Assembly (NCBI RefSeq): GCF_015475875.1
Contig: NZ_JADKYM010000026.1
Location: forward strand, 1-35,239
Source: Sphingopyxis solisilvae
GTDB taxonomy: Bacteria > Pseudomonadota > Alphaproteobacteria > Sphingomonadales > Sphingomonadaceae
DNA length: 35,239 bases
Direction: 5' to 3'
Made by a program: the position numbers and the translations under genes. The stretch's first letter is position 1. Every line of letters begins with the position of its first letter. A model generated the notes under the pieces. The model did not search any database. It saw nothing but the letters and a program-made list of their open reading frames with translations, and was not told the origin of the DNA. Shown piece by piece: positions 16,637 to 24,807 of this stretch.

Positions 16637-16713
16637 CTCGTCATCCCGGACTTGATCCGGGATCCATAGCTGCACTGTCGTCATGGCTCCCGGATCAAGT
16701 CCGGGATGACGAG
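16637..16713. repeat. Perfect 26-base inverted repeat
   Basis: Arms at 16637-16662 and 16688-16713 are exact reverse complements, separated by 25 bases. Each arm holds a nested palindrome, TCCCGGA-CTTGA-TCCGGGA. A related fragment (CCCGGACTTGAT) occurs at 22323-22334. It sits between repeat copy 2 and the SUKH gene, with no T-run. Confidence 0.85.
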
Positions 16714-16778
16714 GGTCTGGAAACGACCAATTGCGGACGTGCACCGTCTCTGCAATGCTGTGCCGAGGGGGAGTTTCT

Positions 16779-17243
16779 ATGACTGTTTCTATACCAATGA
16801 TGCCGGGGCCTGCCGAGGAAGAATTGCGCCTGCTAGCTGACTGGATCGGGCATTCGCTTCCGGCAAGCTACCTCGATTTTGTGCAGCTACACGACGGCGC
16901 CGAGCCCGAGGCAAACAGTATAAAAACGTCGAATAATGAAATTGGGATTTCACGATTTATCCCTGTGCGTGAGGCGTCCAATCTTGGCGCAGGGATCGAT
17001 GGATTTCCTACCCGCGTAATACCATTCGCTGAGGACGATTGCGGAAACTACTTCTACGTCGCGCCGCTGACTGGTTTCGTCCATTTCTGGGATCATGAAT
17101 TAGAAGGAGCAGATGAGCAGGTAGCAGAGGGCGCAATGGCCTTTGCGGAAAAGTTGACACCATTTGACGTGTCGGCTGTGAAGCTCGCTCCGGGGCAAGT
17201 TAAAAGCGCTTGGATCGATCCGTCGTTCACGCCCGAGTTCTGA
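16779..17243 (+). CDS. SMI1/KNR4 (SUKH) family protein
   Basis: 154 residues. SUKH features are visible: an N-terminal helix with LPASYLDFVQLHDGA, then PFAEDDCGNYFYVAPL, then FVHFWDHE. SUKH proteins often act as immunity proteins against contact-dependent or polymorphic toxins; others have housekeeping roles. No toxin gene is visible. The gene is AT-richer than its neighbours (for example around 16915-16960) and has two repeats on its left, which suggests acquisition. Start 16779 is preferred because GAGGGGGAG lies just upstream; an in-frame ATG at 16731 is less supported. Confidence 0.85.
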   Translation: MTVSIPMMPGPAEEELRLLADWIGHSLPASYLDFVQLHDGAEPEANSIKTSNNEIGISRFIPVREASNLGAGIDGFPTRVIPFAEDDCGNYFYVAPLTGFVHFWDHELEGADEQVAEGAMAFAEKLTPFDVSAVKLAPGQVKSAWIDPSFTPEF

Positions 17244-17304
17244 CGTCCGCTTCCCACCCCTATGCAGACATTCACGAACTTGCTGATAAGCGATGCCAGT
17301 TGCG

Positions 17305-17709
17305 CTAATCCAGCGCCGCCGCCAATCGTTGGCGCAGCGCGACGAGTGCTGCGACCGGTACGCCATGCACCTGCCCCTTCGCGTCATTTCCGGCTGCGGG
17401 CTCTTCTCTGATTTTGACGGCAGGCGCTTCACCACCCTTCGCCCCCGCCTCCGACAACGCCTTACGCGCACCTTCGACCGTGAACCCCTGCACATGCAGC
17501 AAATGGTGGATGCGCTCCGCCAGCGCGACATCCTCGGCGCGGTAATAGCGGCGGCGACCCGAGCGCTGGAGCGGCCTCAGTTGCGGAAAGCGTGTTTCCC
17601 AATAGCGCAGCACGTGCGTCGGCACCCCGATGCGCTCCGCCAGTTCGCCGATCGACAGCATGGCGCCCGACGCCTTGCCGCCGCCGTCTGCCACGTCAAA
17701 TCCCGCCAT
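17305..17709 (-). CDS. MerR family transcriptional regulator
   Basis: 134 residues. The MerR DNA-binding domain covers about 17-88: SIGELAERIGVPTHVLRYWETRFPQL gives the helix-turn-helix and first wing, with RRYYRAEDVAL after it. The C-terminal part is short and lacks a metal-binding cysteine pattern, so the effector is unknown. It begins 14 bases after the ihfA stop, the arrangement common in alphaproteobacteria. A start at the internal Met17 is possible, but the longer form is usual for this clade. Confidence 0.9.
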   Translation of the reverse strand: MAGFDVADGGGKASGAMLSIGELAERIGVPTHVLRYWETRFPQLRPLQRSGRRRYYRAEDVALAERIHHLLHVQGFTVEGARKALSEAGAKGGEAPAVKIREEPAAGNDAKGQVHGVPVAALVALRQRLAAALD

Positions 17710-17723
17710 GGCCAGAATCCGGG

Positions 17724-18017
17724 TTACTTGCCGGCAACGCGCGCTCGCATCGACTGGCTCGCGCGAAAGGTCATCACGCGGCGCGGCAGGATCGGCACCT
17801 CGATCCCGGTCTTGGGATTGCGGCCGATGCGCTGCGCCTTGTCGCGCAGGACAAAGGTACCGAAACCCGAGATTTTGACATTCTGCCCGCCCGCCAGCGC
17901 GTCGGACATATGGTCCAGAATCGATTCGACGATCGCCGCCGATTCATTGCGCGACAAGCCGATCTGCTGGTTGATCCGCGTGGCGATATCGGCTCGCGTA
18001 AGCGTTCCTGCGGTCAT
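17724..18017 (-). CDS. ihfA: Integration host factor subunit alpha
   Basis: 97 residues, the standard HU/IHF size. The dimerisation helices cover the first half, then [10 protein letters not shown] and the DNA-intercalating beta-arm with RNPKTG (66-71). IHF bends DNA sharply in nucleoid organisation, recombination and promoter architecture; the beta subunit is not in the window. It lies in the rpmF-plsX-fabH-ihfA-merR order, with a 152-base gap behind fabH that may hold its own promoter. Confidence 0.95.
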   Translation of the reverse strand: MTAGTLTRADIATRINQQIGLSRNESAAIVESILDHMSDALAGGQNVKISGFGTFVLRDKAQRIGRNPKTGIEVPILPRRVMTFRASQSMRARVAGK

Positions 18018-18169
18018 GATGGTCCCTTCCCCCTCGTGAAGCGAAAATTTTGAAAACGGTCCCGAACAGCCCCCACCGTCACGAGTCCCGTGTCCCTATG
18101 TAACAAAAGCGAATTAATCCGCCAAACTGAAACGGATGGAGCGAAGAGTTAATGCGGTGAAGCCGCCAA

Positions 18170-19135
18170 TCAGACGCGCAGGACCGCGGCGCCCCAGGTA
18201 AAGCCGCCGCCCATCGCCTCAAGCACGACCAGATCGCCGCGCTTGATCCGCCCGTCGCGCACCGCGAGGTCGAGCGCGAGCGGCACCGATGCCGCCGAGG
18301 TGTTGGCATGCTGGTCGACGGTGAGAACGACGCGTTCGGACGGCAGGCCCAGCTTTTTGGCGGTCGCGTCGATGATCCGCTTGTTCGCCTGATGCGGCAC
18401 GATCCAGTCGATCTGGTCGGGCGACAGGCCGACATCGGCCATCACTTCGCCCAGCACCGACGCCAGATTGGTGACCGCATGGCGGAACACTTCGCGGCCC
18501 TGCATGCGGACATGGCCGACGGTGCCGGTGGTTGACGGGCCGCCATCGACATACAGCATGCCCGAATATTTGCCCTCGGCATGCAGCCGCGTCGCCAAAA
18601 TGCCCTGATCGTCGTCGACGTCCTTCGCCGACAGCACCACCGCCCCTGCACCGTCGCCGAACAGGACGCAGGTCGTGCGGTCTTCCCAGTCGAGGATGCG
18701 GCTGAAGGTTTCCGATCCGATCACCAGCGCGTGCTTCGCGGCGCCGGTGCGCAGCATCGAATCGGCGACCGACACGGCGTAGAGAAAGCCCGAGCAGACC
18801 GCGGCAACGTCGAACGCGATGCAATCGGGGGCGCCGATCAGCGCCTGCACCTTGGTTGCGCTGGCCGGAAACGTATTGTCGGGGGTCGCCGTCGCAACGA
18901 TGATCAGGCCGACGTCCGATGGCTCCAGCCCCGCGGCCGCCAGCGCCTGCTGGGCTGCGGCGGCGCCCAGCGTCGCCGTCGTCTCGTCGGGCTCGGCAAT
19001 GTGGCGAAAGCGGATACCGGTGCGCTCGACGATCCATTCGTCGCTGGTATCGACGCGTTCCGCCAGTTCGGCGTTGGAAACGCGGGTACGTGGCAACGCC
19101 GATCCGGTACCGGCCAGAATCGCGCGCAGGGTCAT
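18170..19135 (-). CDS. fabH: 3-oxoacyl-ACP synthase III
   Basis: 321 residues of thiolase fold. The catalytic triad is visible: Cys114 in AVCSGF, His248 in DWIVPHQAN and Asn278 in HANTS. It condenses acetyl-CoA (or another short acyl-CoA) with malonyl-ACP to start fatty acid synthesis. The ATG at 19135 overlaps the plsX stop in ATGA, so the two are translationally coupled. In-frame sequence up to 19213 lies within plsX and is not part of this gene. Confidence 0.97.
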   Translation of the reverse strand: MTLRAILAGTGSALPRTRVSNAELAERVDTSDEWIVERTGIRFRHIAEPDETTATLGAAAAQQALAAAGLEPSDVGLIIVATATPDNTFPASATKVQALIGAPDCIAFDVAAVCSGFLYAVSVADSMLRTGAAKHALVIGSETFSRILDWEDRTTCVLFGDGAGAVVLSAKDVDDDQGILATRLHAEGKYSGMLYVDGGPSTTGTVGHVRMQGREVFRHAVTNLASVLGEVMADVGLSPDQIDWIVPHQANKRIIDATAKKLGLPSERVVLTVDQHANTSAASVPLALDLAVRDGRIKRGDLVVLEAMGGGFTWGAAVLRV

Positions 19136-20166
19136 GCGGCGTCGCCGCGGCGGAAATTTGCCAGATCCTCGGTCACTTGCCGCGTGATGTCCTTTTCGAT
19201 CAGCTCGGCGCACAGATGGACGCAGTTCGCGACCCCCTTTGCATCGGCGCTGCCATGGCTTTTCAGCACGACGCCGTTGAGGCCCAGGAACACCGCGCCA
19301 TTATGGTTGTTGGGGTCGAGGTGATGGCGCAGCAACTCGGTTGCGGGGCGCGAGATCAGAAAGCCGATCTTCGAACGCACCGAACTGGTGAAGGCACGGC
19401 GCAGCAGATCGGTGACGAAGCGCGCCGTCCCCTCGATCGTCTTCAATGCGATATTGCCCGAAAATCCGTCGTGGACGATCACGTCGACCTCGCCGCGCGA
19501 CAATTTGTCGCCCTCGATGAAGCCCGCAAACTCCATCGGCAACCCCTTCGCGGCGCGCAGCATCGCGGCCGCATCGCGGATCTCGTCGGTGCCCTTTTGT
19601 TCCTCGGTGCCGATGTTGAGCAGCGCGACGCGCGGCTTTTCCAGCCCCATCGCGGTGCGCGCATAGGCGGCGCCCATCACCGCAAATTGGGTGAGGTTGG
19701 TCGCGTCGCATTCGGTGTTGGCACCCAGGTCGAGCATGACCACGTCATTGTCGCCCAGCGTCGGGAGCAGCGCCGCGAGCGCGGGCCGGTCGATTCCCGG
19801 CATCGTGCGCAGCGCCAGCTTCGCCATCGCCATCAGCGCGCCGGTATTGCCCGCCGACACGGCGCCGCCGGCATCGCCGCGCTTCACCGCATCGATCGCC
19901 AGCCCCATCGAGGTGCTTTTCGCCTTGCGGATCGCCTGGCTGGGCTTGTCCTCGCCCGACACCACACCATCGGTGTGGATGATGTCCGACGCCGCGCGCA
20001 GGTTCGGGTGGTTGTCGAGCGCCGCCTTGATCTGCCCCTCGTCGCCGACGAGGATGAACCGCAGACCGTCGTGCTTGTGGCGCGCCATCGCGGCGCCGGC
20101 GAGCATCATGCGCACGCCGACGTCACCGCCCATCGCATCGATTGCGATTCGCGGTGTCAGGGCCAT
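19132..20166 (-). CDS. plsX: Phosphate acyltransferase PlsX
   Basis: 344 residues with the conserved start IAIDAMGGD and the later [10 protein letters not shown] and [11 protein letters not shown] segments. PlsX turns acyl-ACP into acyl-phosphate, the substrate of PlsY in phosphatidic acid synthesis, and works at the membrane surface. GGCGGAGCG stands upstream of the ATG. It follows rpmF by 22 bases and overlaps fabH, so fatty acid initiation and phospholipid synthesis are linked in one operon. Confidence 0.97.
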   Translation of the reverse strand: MALTPRIAIDAMGGDVGVRMMLAGAAMARHKHDGLRFILVGDEGQIKAALDNHPNLRAASDIIHTDGVVSGEDKPSQAIRKAKSTSMGLAIDAVKRGDAGGAVSAGNTGALMAMAKLALRTMPGIDRPALAALLPTLGDNDVVMLDLGANTECDATNLTQFAVMGAAYARTAMGLEKPRVALLNIGTEEQKGTDEIRDAAAMLRAAKGLPMEFAGFIEGDKLSRGEVDVIVHDGFSGNIALKTIEGTARFVTDLLRRAFTSSVRSKIGFLISRPATELLRHHLDPNNHNGAVFLGLNGVVLKSHGSADAKGVANCVHLCAELIEKDITRQVTEDLANFRRGDAA

Positions 20167-20188
20167 CCGGTTGCGCTCCGCCTAACGG

Positions 20189-20368
20189 TCAGGCGCCGAC
20201 CGAAACCACTTCACGGCCGTTATAATGGCCGCAGGCGCTGCAAAGATTGTGCGGGCGCTTCAGTTCGCCGCAGTTCGGGCATTCCTGAAAGGCTTCGACC
20301 TTCAGGCTGTCGTGGCTGCGACGCATGCCGCGCTTCGAGGGCGACGTTTTTCGCTTGGGAACGGCCAT
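20189..20368 (-). CDS. rpmF: 50S ribosomal protein L32
   Basis: 59 residues, [20 protein letters not shown] at the start. A zinc-ribbon CxxC pair is intact: Cys30/Cys33 (CPNC) and Cys43/Cys46 (CSAC). L32 is a small zinc-binding large-subunit protein. It is the first gene of the rpmF-plsX-fabH-ihfA-merR unit, so its promoter should lie in the gene-free region just above 20368. Confidence 0.96.
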   Translation of the reverse strand: MAVPKRKTSPSKRGMRRSHDSLKVEAFQECPNCGELKRPHNLCSACGHYNGREVVSVGA

Positions 20369-20693
20369 GATTTATCCTGCATTCTCAATAGTGTGTCACG
20401 AATCGGCTACCCGGATTTGTCGGTTCCGTCGCCGGAAACGACTGGCCCGCCCGCCAAGCCGAAGGCTGTTCCTGCCCATATGATGCAGGAAAATCTTCTG
20501 CCGGAGGGTGCCTCAACGCCTGATGGTGTCGGGTGCCGGATCGGGCGCGGCTATAGCGTTTTCGCCCGCAAAGGCAAGCCCTGTGGATGACAATGGCCGA
20601 GCAAAAGCGTCGCCCTTGCCGATTGCATCACGCGATGCCACACAATGCCGGGCGCCGGGCGAGCACAGCCGCGGCCGAAAAAGGGGGACGCTT
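20369..20693. other. Gene-free region between rpmF and the MAPEG gene
   Basis: 325 bases between two divergent genes, so it should hold promoters for both. The one structure I see is an inverted repeat, TTCCTGC (20469-20475) and GCAGGAA (20485-20491), around a 9-base spacer containing CATATG. It could be an operator. No open frame here looks like a real protein. Confidence 0.5.
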
Positions 20694-21134
20694 ATGATAA
20701 TCTTGCCGATCAGTCTGACGATTGCCGCCGGCGCGGCGCTGCTCAACCTGTGGCTCAGCGTGCGGGTCGGGCGCGTGCGGACCAAAGAGAAGGTGTTTGT
20801 CGGCGACGGCGGCAACGAGCTGGTCACGCGGCGCATGCGGGCACACAGCAATTTTGTCGAGAACACGGCATTTGTGCTGATCCTGCTGGCGCTGGTCGAA
20901 CTGGGGATCGGATCGTCGATGTGGCTGTGGGGCGTAGGTGCGCTTTACTTGATCGGACGGATCCTGCACGCGATCGGCATGGACGGGATGATGTGGGGCC
21001 GCATGGCGGGGACGATCATCACGATGCTGACGCAGCTTGGTCTGGCACTCGGCGCGCTGGCGATCGTCTATCTGACGCCGACCAGCATCACGACGACCGA
21101 GATCGAGGAAACGATGGTGGTGGCGCCGAAGTAA
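20694..21134 (+). CDS. MAPEG family membrane protein
   Basis: 146 residues with four hydrophobic segments (about 1-20, 58-78, 80-98, 105-127). The family pattern is visible in VFVGDGGNELVTRRMRAHSN and FVENTAFVLILLALVE. MAPEG proteins are membrane glutathione transferases and relatives in eicosanoid and glutathione metabolism; bacterial members are mostly unassigned. Start 20694 has GGGGGA about 7 bases upstream. A palindromic repeat follows the stop. Confidence 0.9.
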   Translation: MIILPISLTIAAGAALLNLWLSVRVGRVRTKEKVFVGDGGNELVTRRMRAHSNFVENTAFVLILLALVELGIGSSMWLWGVGALYLIGRILHAIGMDGMMWGRMAGTIITMLTQLGLALGALAIVYLTPTSITTTEIEETMVVAPK

Positions 21135-21137
21135 TTT

Positions 21138-21237
21138 CTCCCCTCCCGCTTGCGGGAGGGGTCGGAAGAGGGTCTGTTTCGGGAGGATCCGTGCTGGACA
21201 TGCCCTCCCCTAACCCCTCCCGTAAACGGGAGGGGGA
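21138..21237. repeat. Palindromic repeat, variant with CCCCTCCCG arms
   Basis: Left hairpin CCCCTCCCGC-TT-GCGGGAGGGG (21141-21162) and right hairpin CCCCTCCCGTAAACGGGAGGGG (near 21215-21236) flank a 50-base centre. Related in style but not in sequence to the copies at 745 and elsewhere. It fills the space between two convergent genes and ends directly at the MBL gene stop, so it may help termination in both directions. Confidence 0.75.
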
Positions 21238-21909
21238 CTAGCCAGCCGTCCCCAACACCATATCGCCAACAAACGGATTCGTCCGCCGCTCATGCGCGAA
21301 ATTGCTGTGCGCGCCATGACCCGGCAAGAAGGTCGTGTCGCCGCCGAGAGGCCACAATTTCTGCGTGATCGAATCCAGCAATTGCTGATGGTTGCCGCGC
21401 GGAAAGTCGGTGCGCCCGATCGAACCCTGAAAGATCACATCGCCGACGATCGCCAGCTTCGATGGCGCATGGTGGAACACGACATGGCCCGGTGTATGGC
21501 CGGGACAATGGATGACGTCGATCGTCAGGTTTCCGACGGTTACCGTGTCGCCATCGACCAGCCAGCGGTCGGGTTCGAAGGTTTCGCCGACCATGCCGAA
21601 GCGCGCGCCATCCTCGGCGAATTGCGCGATCCAGAACCGGTCGTCCTCGTGCGGTCCTTCGATCGGCACGCCGAGTTCCTTCGCCAGCATCCCTGCCTGG
21701 CCGCAATGGTCCATATGGCCGTGGGTCACCAGAATCTTTTCGACCTCGACCCCCGTCTGGCGCACCGCTTCTTTCAGCTTCGGCAGGTCGCCGCCCGGAT
21801 CGACAAACGCCGCCTTGTTGGTGGCGGTACACCAGAGCAAGGTGCAATTTTGCTGGAAGGCGGTGACGGGCACGATCGCCGCGCGCATCGGAGGGGTGGG
21901 AGCGTTCAT
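21238..21909 (-). CDS. MBL-fold metallo-hydrolase (glyoxalase II/YcbL-like)
   Basis: 223 residues. The metal-binding signature HGHMDHCGQ (His63, His65, Asp67, His68) is intact, with HCPGHTPGH and FLPGHGAHS giving the further ligands. The length and motif layout fit the YcbL branch of glyoxalase II-like hydrolases. Hydrolysis of S-lactoylglutathione or another thioester is likely but not shown. Start at 21909 is used; a downstream Met (residue 8) is an alternative. Confidence 0.9.
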   Translation of the reverse strand: MNAPTPPMRAAIVPVTAFQQNCTLLWCTATNKAAFVDPGGDLPKLKEAVRQTGVEVEKILVTHGHMDHCGQAGMLAKELGVPIEGPHEDDRFWIAQFAEDGARFGMVGETFEPDRWLVDGDTVTVGNLTIDVIHCPGHTPGHVVFHHAPSKLAIVGDVIFQGSIGRTDFPRGNHQQLLDSITQKLWPLGGDTTFLPGHGAHSNFAHERRTNPFVGDMVLGTAG

Positions 21910-21970
21910 GGCGGTGATGTGGGGAAAAGCCGTCCGAATGGCAAGGCCATGCTGCCGCCGCCCCGACCAG

Positions 21971-22291
21971 TCACGCCGGCGATGCCAGCTTCATCAGCAC
22001 CAGCCCGCTGACGATCAGCACCGCCGCCACCATGCGCAGCGCGCCCGCCGGTTCGCCGAGGACAAGCACACCGACCGCGAACGCACCGACCGCGCCGATG
22101 CCGGTCCAGATCGTATAGGCGGTGCCGAGCGGCAGTGTTTTCATCGCCAGCGACAGCAGCGCAAAACTGGCGATCATCGTCACCACCGTCACGACCGACG
22201 GCCCCAATCTGGTGAAACCTTCCGACTGTTTCATCGAAAACGCCCAGACGATTTCGAGCACACCGGCAAAGAAGAGATAAATCCACGCCAC
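21971..22291 (-). CDS. SMR family efflux transporter, SugE/Gdx (guanidinium exporter) type
   Basis: 106 residues, four transmembrane helices. The essential membrane Glu lies in FAGVLEIVWA, and WTGIGAVGAF is typical of the Gdx/SugE branch and not EmrE. Characterised members exchange guanidinium for protons. A GTG start at 22291 is strongly supported by GAGGAGG five bases upstream; the longer frame to 22399 is not protein-like. A hairpin leader lies just upstream (22314-22367). Confidence 0.9.
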   Translation of the reverse strand: MAWIYLFFAGVLEIVWAFSMKQSEGFTRLGPSVVTVVTMIASFALLSLAMKTLPLGTAYTIWTGIGAVGAFAVGVLVLGEPAGALRMVAAVLIVSGLVLMKLASPA

Positions 22292-22296
22292 GACAG

Positions 22297-22303
22297 CCTC
22301 CTC
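22297..22303 (-). promoter_or_regulatory. Ribosome binding site of the SugE/Gdx gene
   Basis: GAGGAGG on the minus strand, five bases before the GTG. It decides the start. It can pair with UCCUC in the 3' side of the hairpin at 22348-22367, which would allow leader control of translation. Confidence 0.75.
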
Positions 22304-22313
22304 AACAAAGCTG

Positions 22314-22367
22314 CCGGGCCGTCCCGGACTTGATATCCGCCAGCGGCGGCGAGGACGTGGCCTCGCC
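22314..22367 (-). promoter_or_regulatory. Possible guanidine-II-like (mini-ykkC) leader
   Basis: Two hairpins on the minus strand. The second (22314-22327) is CCGGG-ACGG-CCCGG, a perfect ACGR tetraloop on a GC stem, as known for guanidine-II riboswitches. The first (22348-22367) is a 7-pair stem GGCGAGG/CCTCGCC with loop CCACGT, so it lacks a proper ACGR tetraloop. The linker is 20 bases, and the ribosome binding site follows 10 bases after the second hairpin. The gene family fits. However, the second hairpin overlaps a fragment of the repeat seen at 16637, so it could be a repeat remnant. Confidence 0.4.
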
Positions 22368-22467
22368 GACCATTTAAGTGCAGCCGCCGTTGGCGGCAAC
22401 CCTTGCAGACCGCATACGGTGGCACATCGTTTGACCCGCGCGTGCCGTCGCCCTATTTCCTCCCATC

Positions 22468-22773
22468 ATGACCGAGGCTTTTCTTCACGGAACCGTCCAT
22501 ATCGCGGGCGAGGATATGCAGGCGGCATTGAAGGCCGATGCCGCAGGCTTGGCGCTGTGGCAAAGCCTGACCCCGCTTGGCCGCAACGAATTCATCTGCT
22601 GGGTCGACGACGCCAAACAGGCAAAGACGCGAACGCGCCGGATCGAACGCACCGTAGAGGAATTGCACGAGGGCAAGAAACGTCCTTGTTGTTGGGCTGG
22701 CTGCATCCACCGCACCGACAAGGCGCCAAGCCGCTGGCAACAGGCGGTGCTGATCGACAAGAAAGCGAAGTAA
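22468..22773 (+). CDS. Short YdeI/OmpD-associated family protein
   Basis: 101 residues. The helical core LWQSLTPLGRNEFICWVDDA followed by TRTRRIERTVEELHEGKKRP is the conserved C-terminal segment of YdeI-like proteins, here with only a short N-terminal part. YdeI in enterics is linked to resistance to cationic peptides; the mechanism for this family is unclear. No signal peptide. It ends 6 bases before the facing protease gene. Confidence 0.75.
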   Translation: MTEAFLHGTVHIAGEDMQAALKADAAGLALWQSLTPLGRNEFICWVDDAKQAKTRTRRIERTVEELHEGKKRPCCWAGCIHRTDKAPSRWQQAVLIDKKAK

Positions 22774-22779
22774 CGCGCC

Positions 22780-23343
22780 TCAGCGCAGCGTCATCGTGTC
22801 GCCTTCGACATTCACCGCCGCGAGCCGCGACAAATAGCTCTGCCCGAGCAGCGAAGCCCCCATGTCGGCGTCGATCACCGCCGCCTGAACGCGCTCCACA
22901 ACGATCCCGCCGATGTCGATACTGTCGAGCATGACCATTCGCATCGGAACGTCACCGCCAGCGGTCCGTGCGGTCCCGCCGACCGTCAGCCGGTCAACGT
23001 CGATTCCGATCGCCTCCGCGTCGCGGCGCGTCAAGGCGACGATCGACGCGCCGCTGTCGACCATGACGCGGATGCTGGTGCCGTTGATGTCGGCGTCGGC
23101 ATAGAAATGCGAATCGGCGGCACGCTCCAGCAGCGCCGGACCGGCGGCGCCGCGTTTGCCTTCGGCTGCGGAAATCGCCGCTGCCTGTTCTTTTCGCACG
23201 CTATGCGTCGTCCAGTTGTCGTGATTGCCCGCAAGCACCGTCGACGGTTCGACCTCGGCCTGCGGCGCGCGACCGGCCAGCCCCGCCACACCGATCGATG
23301 CCACCGCGATCACCGCGGCCAACCCCAGATAACGCCCGAACAT
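22780..23343 (-). CDS. Membrane-anchored retropepsin-like aspartic protease
   Basis: 187 residues. An N-terminal hydrophobic segment (about 5-22) anchors or exports it. The retropepsin half-domain covers about 78-187, with the catalytic VDSGAS (Asp96) and the later ASLLGQSYLSRL. Single-lobe proteases of this type work as dimers, here probably in the periplasm. It is the last of three minus-strand genes (ygfZ, secreted unknown, protease) with gaps of about 30-35 bases. Confidence 0.9.
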   Translation of the reverse strand: MFGRYLGLAAVIAVASIGVAGLAGRAPQAEVEPSTVLAGNHDNWTTHSVRKEQAAAISAAEGKRGAAGPALLERAADSHFYADADINGTSIRVMVDSGASIVALTRRDAEAIGIDVDRLTVGGTARTAGGDVPMRMVMLDSIDIGGIVVERVQAAVIDADMGASLLGQSYLSRLAAVNVEGDTMTLR

Positions 23344-23378
23344 GGCGCCGCTTGTCGCACAATCGGGTTGGAGATTGG

Positions 23379-23987
23379 TTAAGCGGGTTCGCGCGCCGAT
23401 CCGCCCGGAGCCTGTTCGATAAACGCCCGCCAGGTCGGTGCCTCGCCGCGGATGCTGTAGGCGATCCGCGCACAGGCATAGGGGCGGCCCACGGCATTAT
23501 CGGCGTCCTTCGCGGTCGTCGGCCAAATGTCGTCGCCACCGGTCGCCGACCAGCATACCAGTGCCTCGGCTTCCTGACCCGCCTCGATCGCCGCGATGTC
23601 CGTCGCGCTTGGCGCCTGACCCGCCTGCCAGCCGAGCAGAACGCTGCGCGTCCGTCCCTTTGAGAACAGCGCGTGCAAGAATGGACTGCGCCGGTCGCGG
23701 AGCAAGGATTCGACGCTGGCACGGTCGGCCTCGGCCAGCCAGTCGCCGCCCATCAACGGCCGCCACCGCGCCTCGTCGCGCGACCACAACGCCCGTAACA
23801 GTTCGTCCGCGGCGGCGGCAAAGCGCGGCGTCCAAACCGAATCGGCAGCCAGTGGCGCCAACCGCGCGGGCGAGCGTGCCGCTTCGTCCTCGATTGTCAG
23901 CAGCGACTGAGGCGTCCCGACCCCGGTAGCAGCTGCGGGTGCAGCGGTGGCGGCGATCAGCGCCGCGGCGATGAAAGAGATGCGCAT
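23379..23987 (-). CDS. Secreted protein of unknown function
   Basis: 202 residues. A signal peptide (1-20, ending AAPAAA) is clear; the rest is soluble. I recognise no family. Visible features are two cysteines (CWS and YACARI) that could form a disulphide, and several Trp residues (WSRDEARW, GDDIWP). The gene sits 35 bases upstream of the retropepsin-like protease and 31 bases downstream of ygfZ, so a periplasmic role with the protease is possible. Confidence 0.7.
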   Translation of the reverse strand: MRISFIAAALIAATAAPAAATGVGTPQSLLTIEDEAARSPARLAPLAADSVWTPRFAAAADELLRALWSRDEARWRPLMGGDWLAEADRASVESLLRDRRSPFLHALFSKGRTRSVLLGWQAGQAPSATDIAAIEAGQEAEALVCWSATGGDDIWPTTAKDADNAVGRPYACARIAYSIRGEAPTWRAFIEQAPGGSAREPA

Positions 23988-24018
23988 GCGTTGCTTATAG
24001 CAGCCCGCGCGGCGCGTG

Positions 24019-24747
24019 TCAGGTCTTGCCCGGCATCAGTGCGCCGCGCATCCACGGCGGTGCTTCGGCGGGATCGATATTTTCCACCCGCCGATGCTCG
24101 ACCGACCAGCCAAGTTCGGGATAGGCGATCACCTGCCGCTTTTCATCGCCCTCGGCGACCGGCACCACGACCAGTCGCCGGTTGATCTTTTGCCGCCAGT
24201 TCATTCGCGCGGTATTTTCCTGCCCGACATAGCAGCCCTTGGAAAAGCTGACCCCGTTCAGTTCGGCGGCGTTGCATTCGAGCCACAGGGTGGTGCCGTC
24301 GCCCAGCTCGGCGCGCCCTTCGGTAACACCCAGCGCCAGCCGGTGTGTGCGCCACGCATCATCCGCGCCTTCATCGCCATTTGCAGGCGCCAGCCAGCGC
24401 CGTCCAAGTTCGGGCAGCCGCGGATCGGCAACGCCGGCATCGCCATCTGGAGCCCAGTGGACGCACAAATCCGGCTCGCGCTCGATCGTAATCGCGCGAC
24501 GCAACCGGTACAGCGTCAGCCGCTTCGCCAGATCGCCCGCCGCATCGCGCTCGCAATCGAGCAGGATGTCGTCGCCATCCGCCCAGATCAGGAAATCGAA
24601 CAGCGCCTTGCCCTGCGCGGACAACAGCGCCGCCCACACCGGCAGCTCGCCCGCGGTGTCGTTGGTCACCAACCCTTGCAGAAACCCGCGCACATCCTCC
24701 CCCGACAGACGGATCAGGGCACGGTCGATGAGGGTGGTATTGGCCAT
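24019..24747 (-). CDS. ygfZ: Folate-binding protein YgfZ (Fe-S cluster protein maintenance)
   Basis: 242 residues with the diagnostic KGCYVGQE motif (170-177; Cys172). YgfZ is a tetrahydrofolate-binding protein related to the aminomethyltransferase fold, needed for activity of several Fe-S enzymes such as MiaB. It is divergent from pyrC with about 60 bases between starts, and leads into two envelope genes on the same strand. Confidence 0.93.
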   Translation of the reverse strand: MANTTLIDRALIRLSGEDVRGFLQGLVTNDTAGELPVWAALLSAQGKALFDFLIWADGDDILLDCERDAAGDLAKRLTLYRLRRAITIEREPDLCVHWAPDGDAGVADPRLPELGRRWLAPANGDEGADDAWRTHRLALGVTEGRAELGDGTTLWLECNAAELNGVSFSKGCYVGQENTARMNWRQKINRRLVVVPVAEGDEKRQVIAYPELGWSVEHRRVENIDPAEAPPWMRGALMPGKT

Positions 24748-24807
24748 GGCGATAATCTAGGGACGCGGCAGCCAAAACCAAGCATCCATTTCACCCGCGA
24801 GACCCGC

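Noticed and set aside
18919..20370. 483-codon plus-strand open frame
   Set aside because: Runs antisense through fabH, plsX and rpmF, all clear genes on the other strand.
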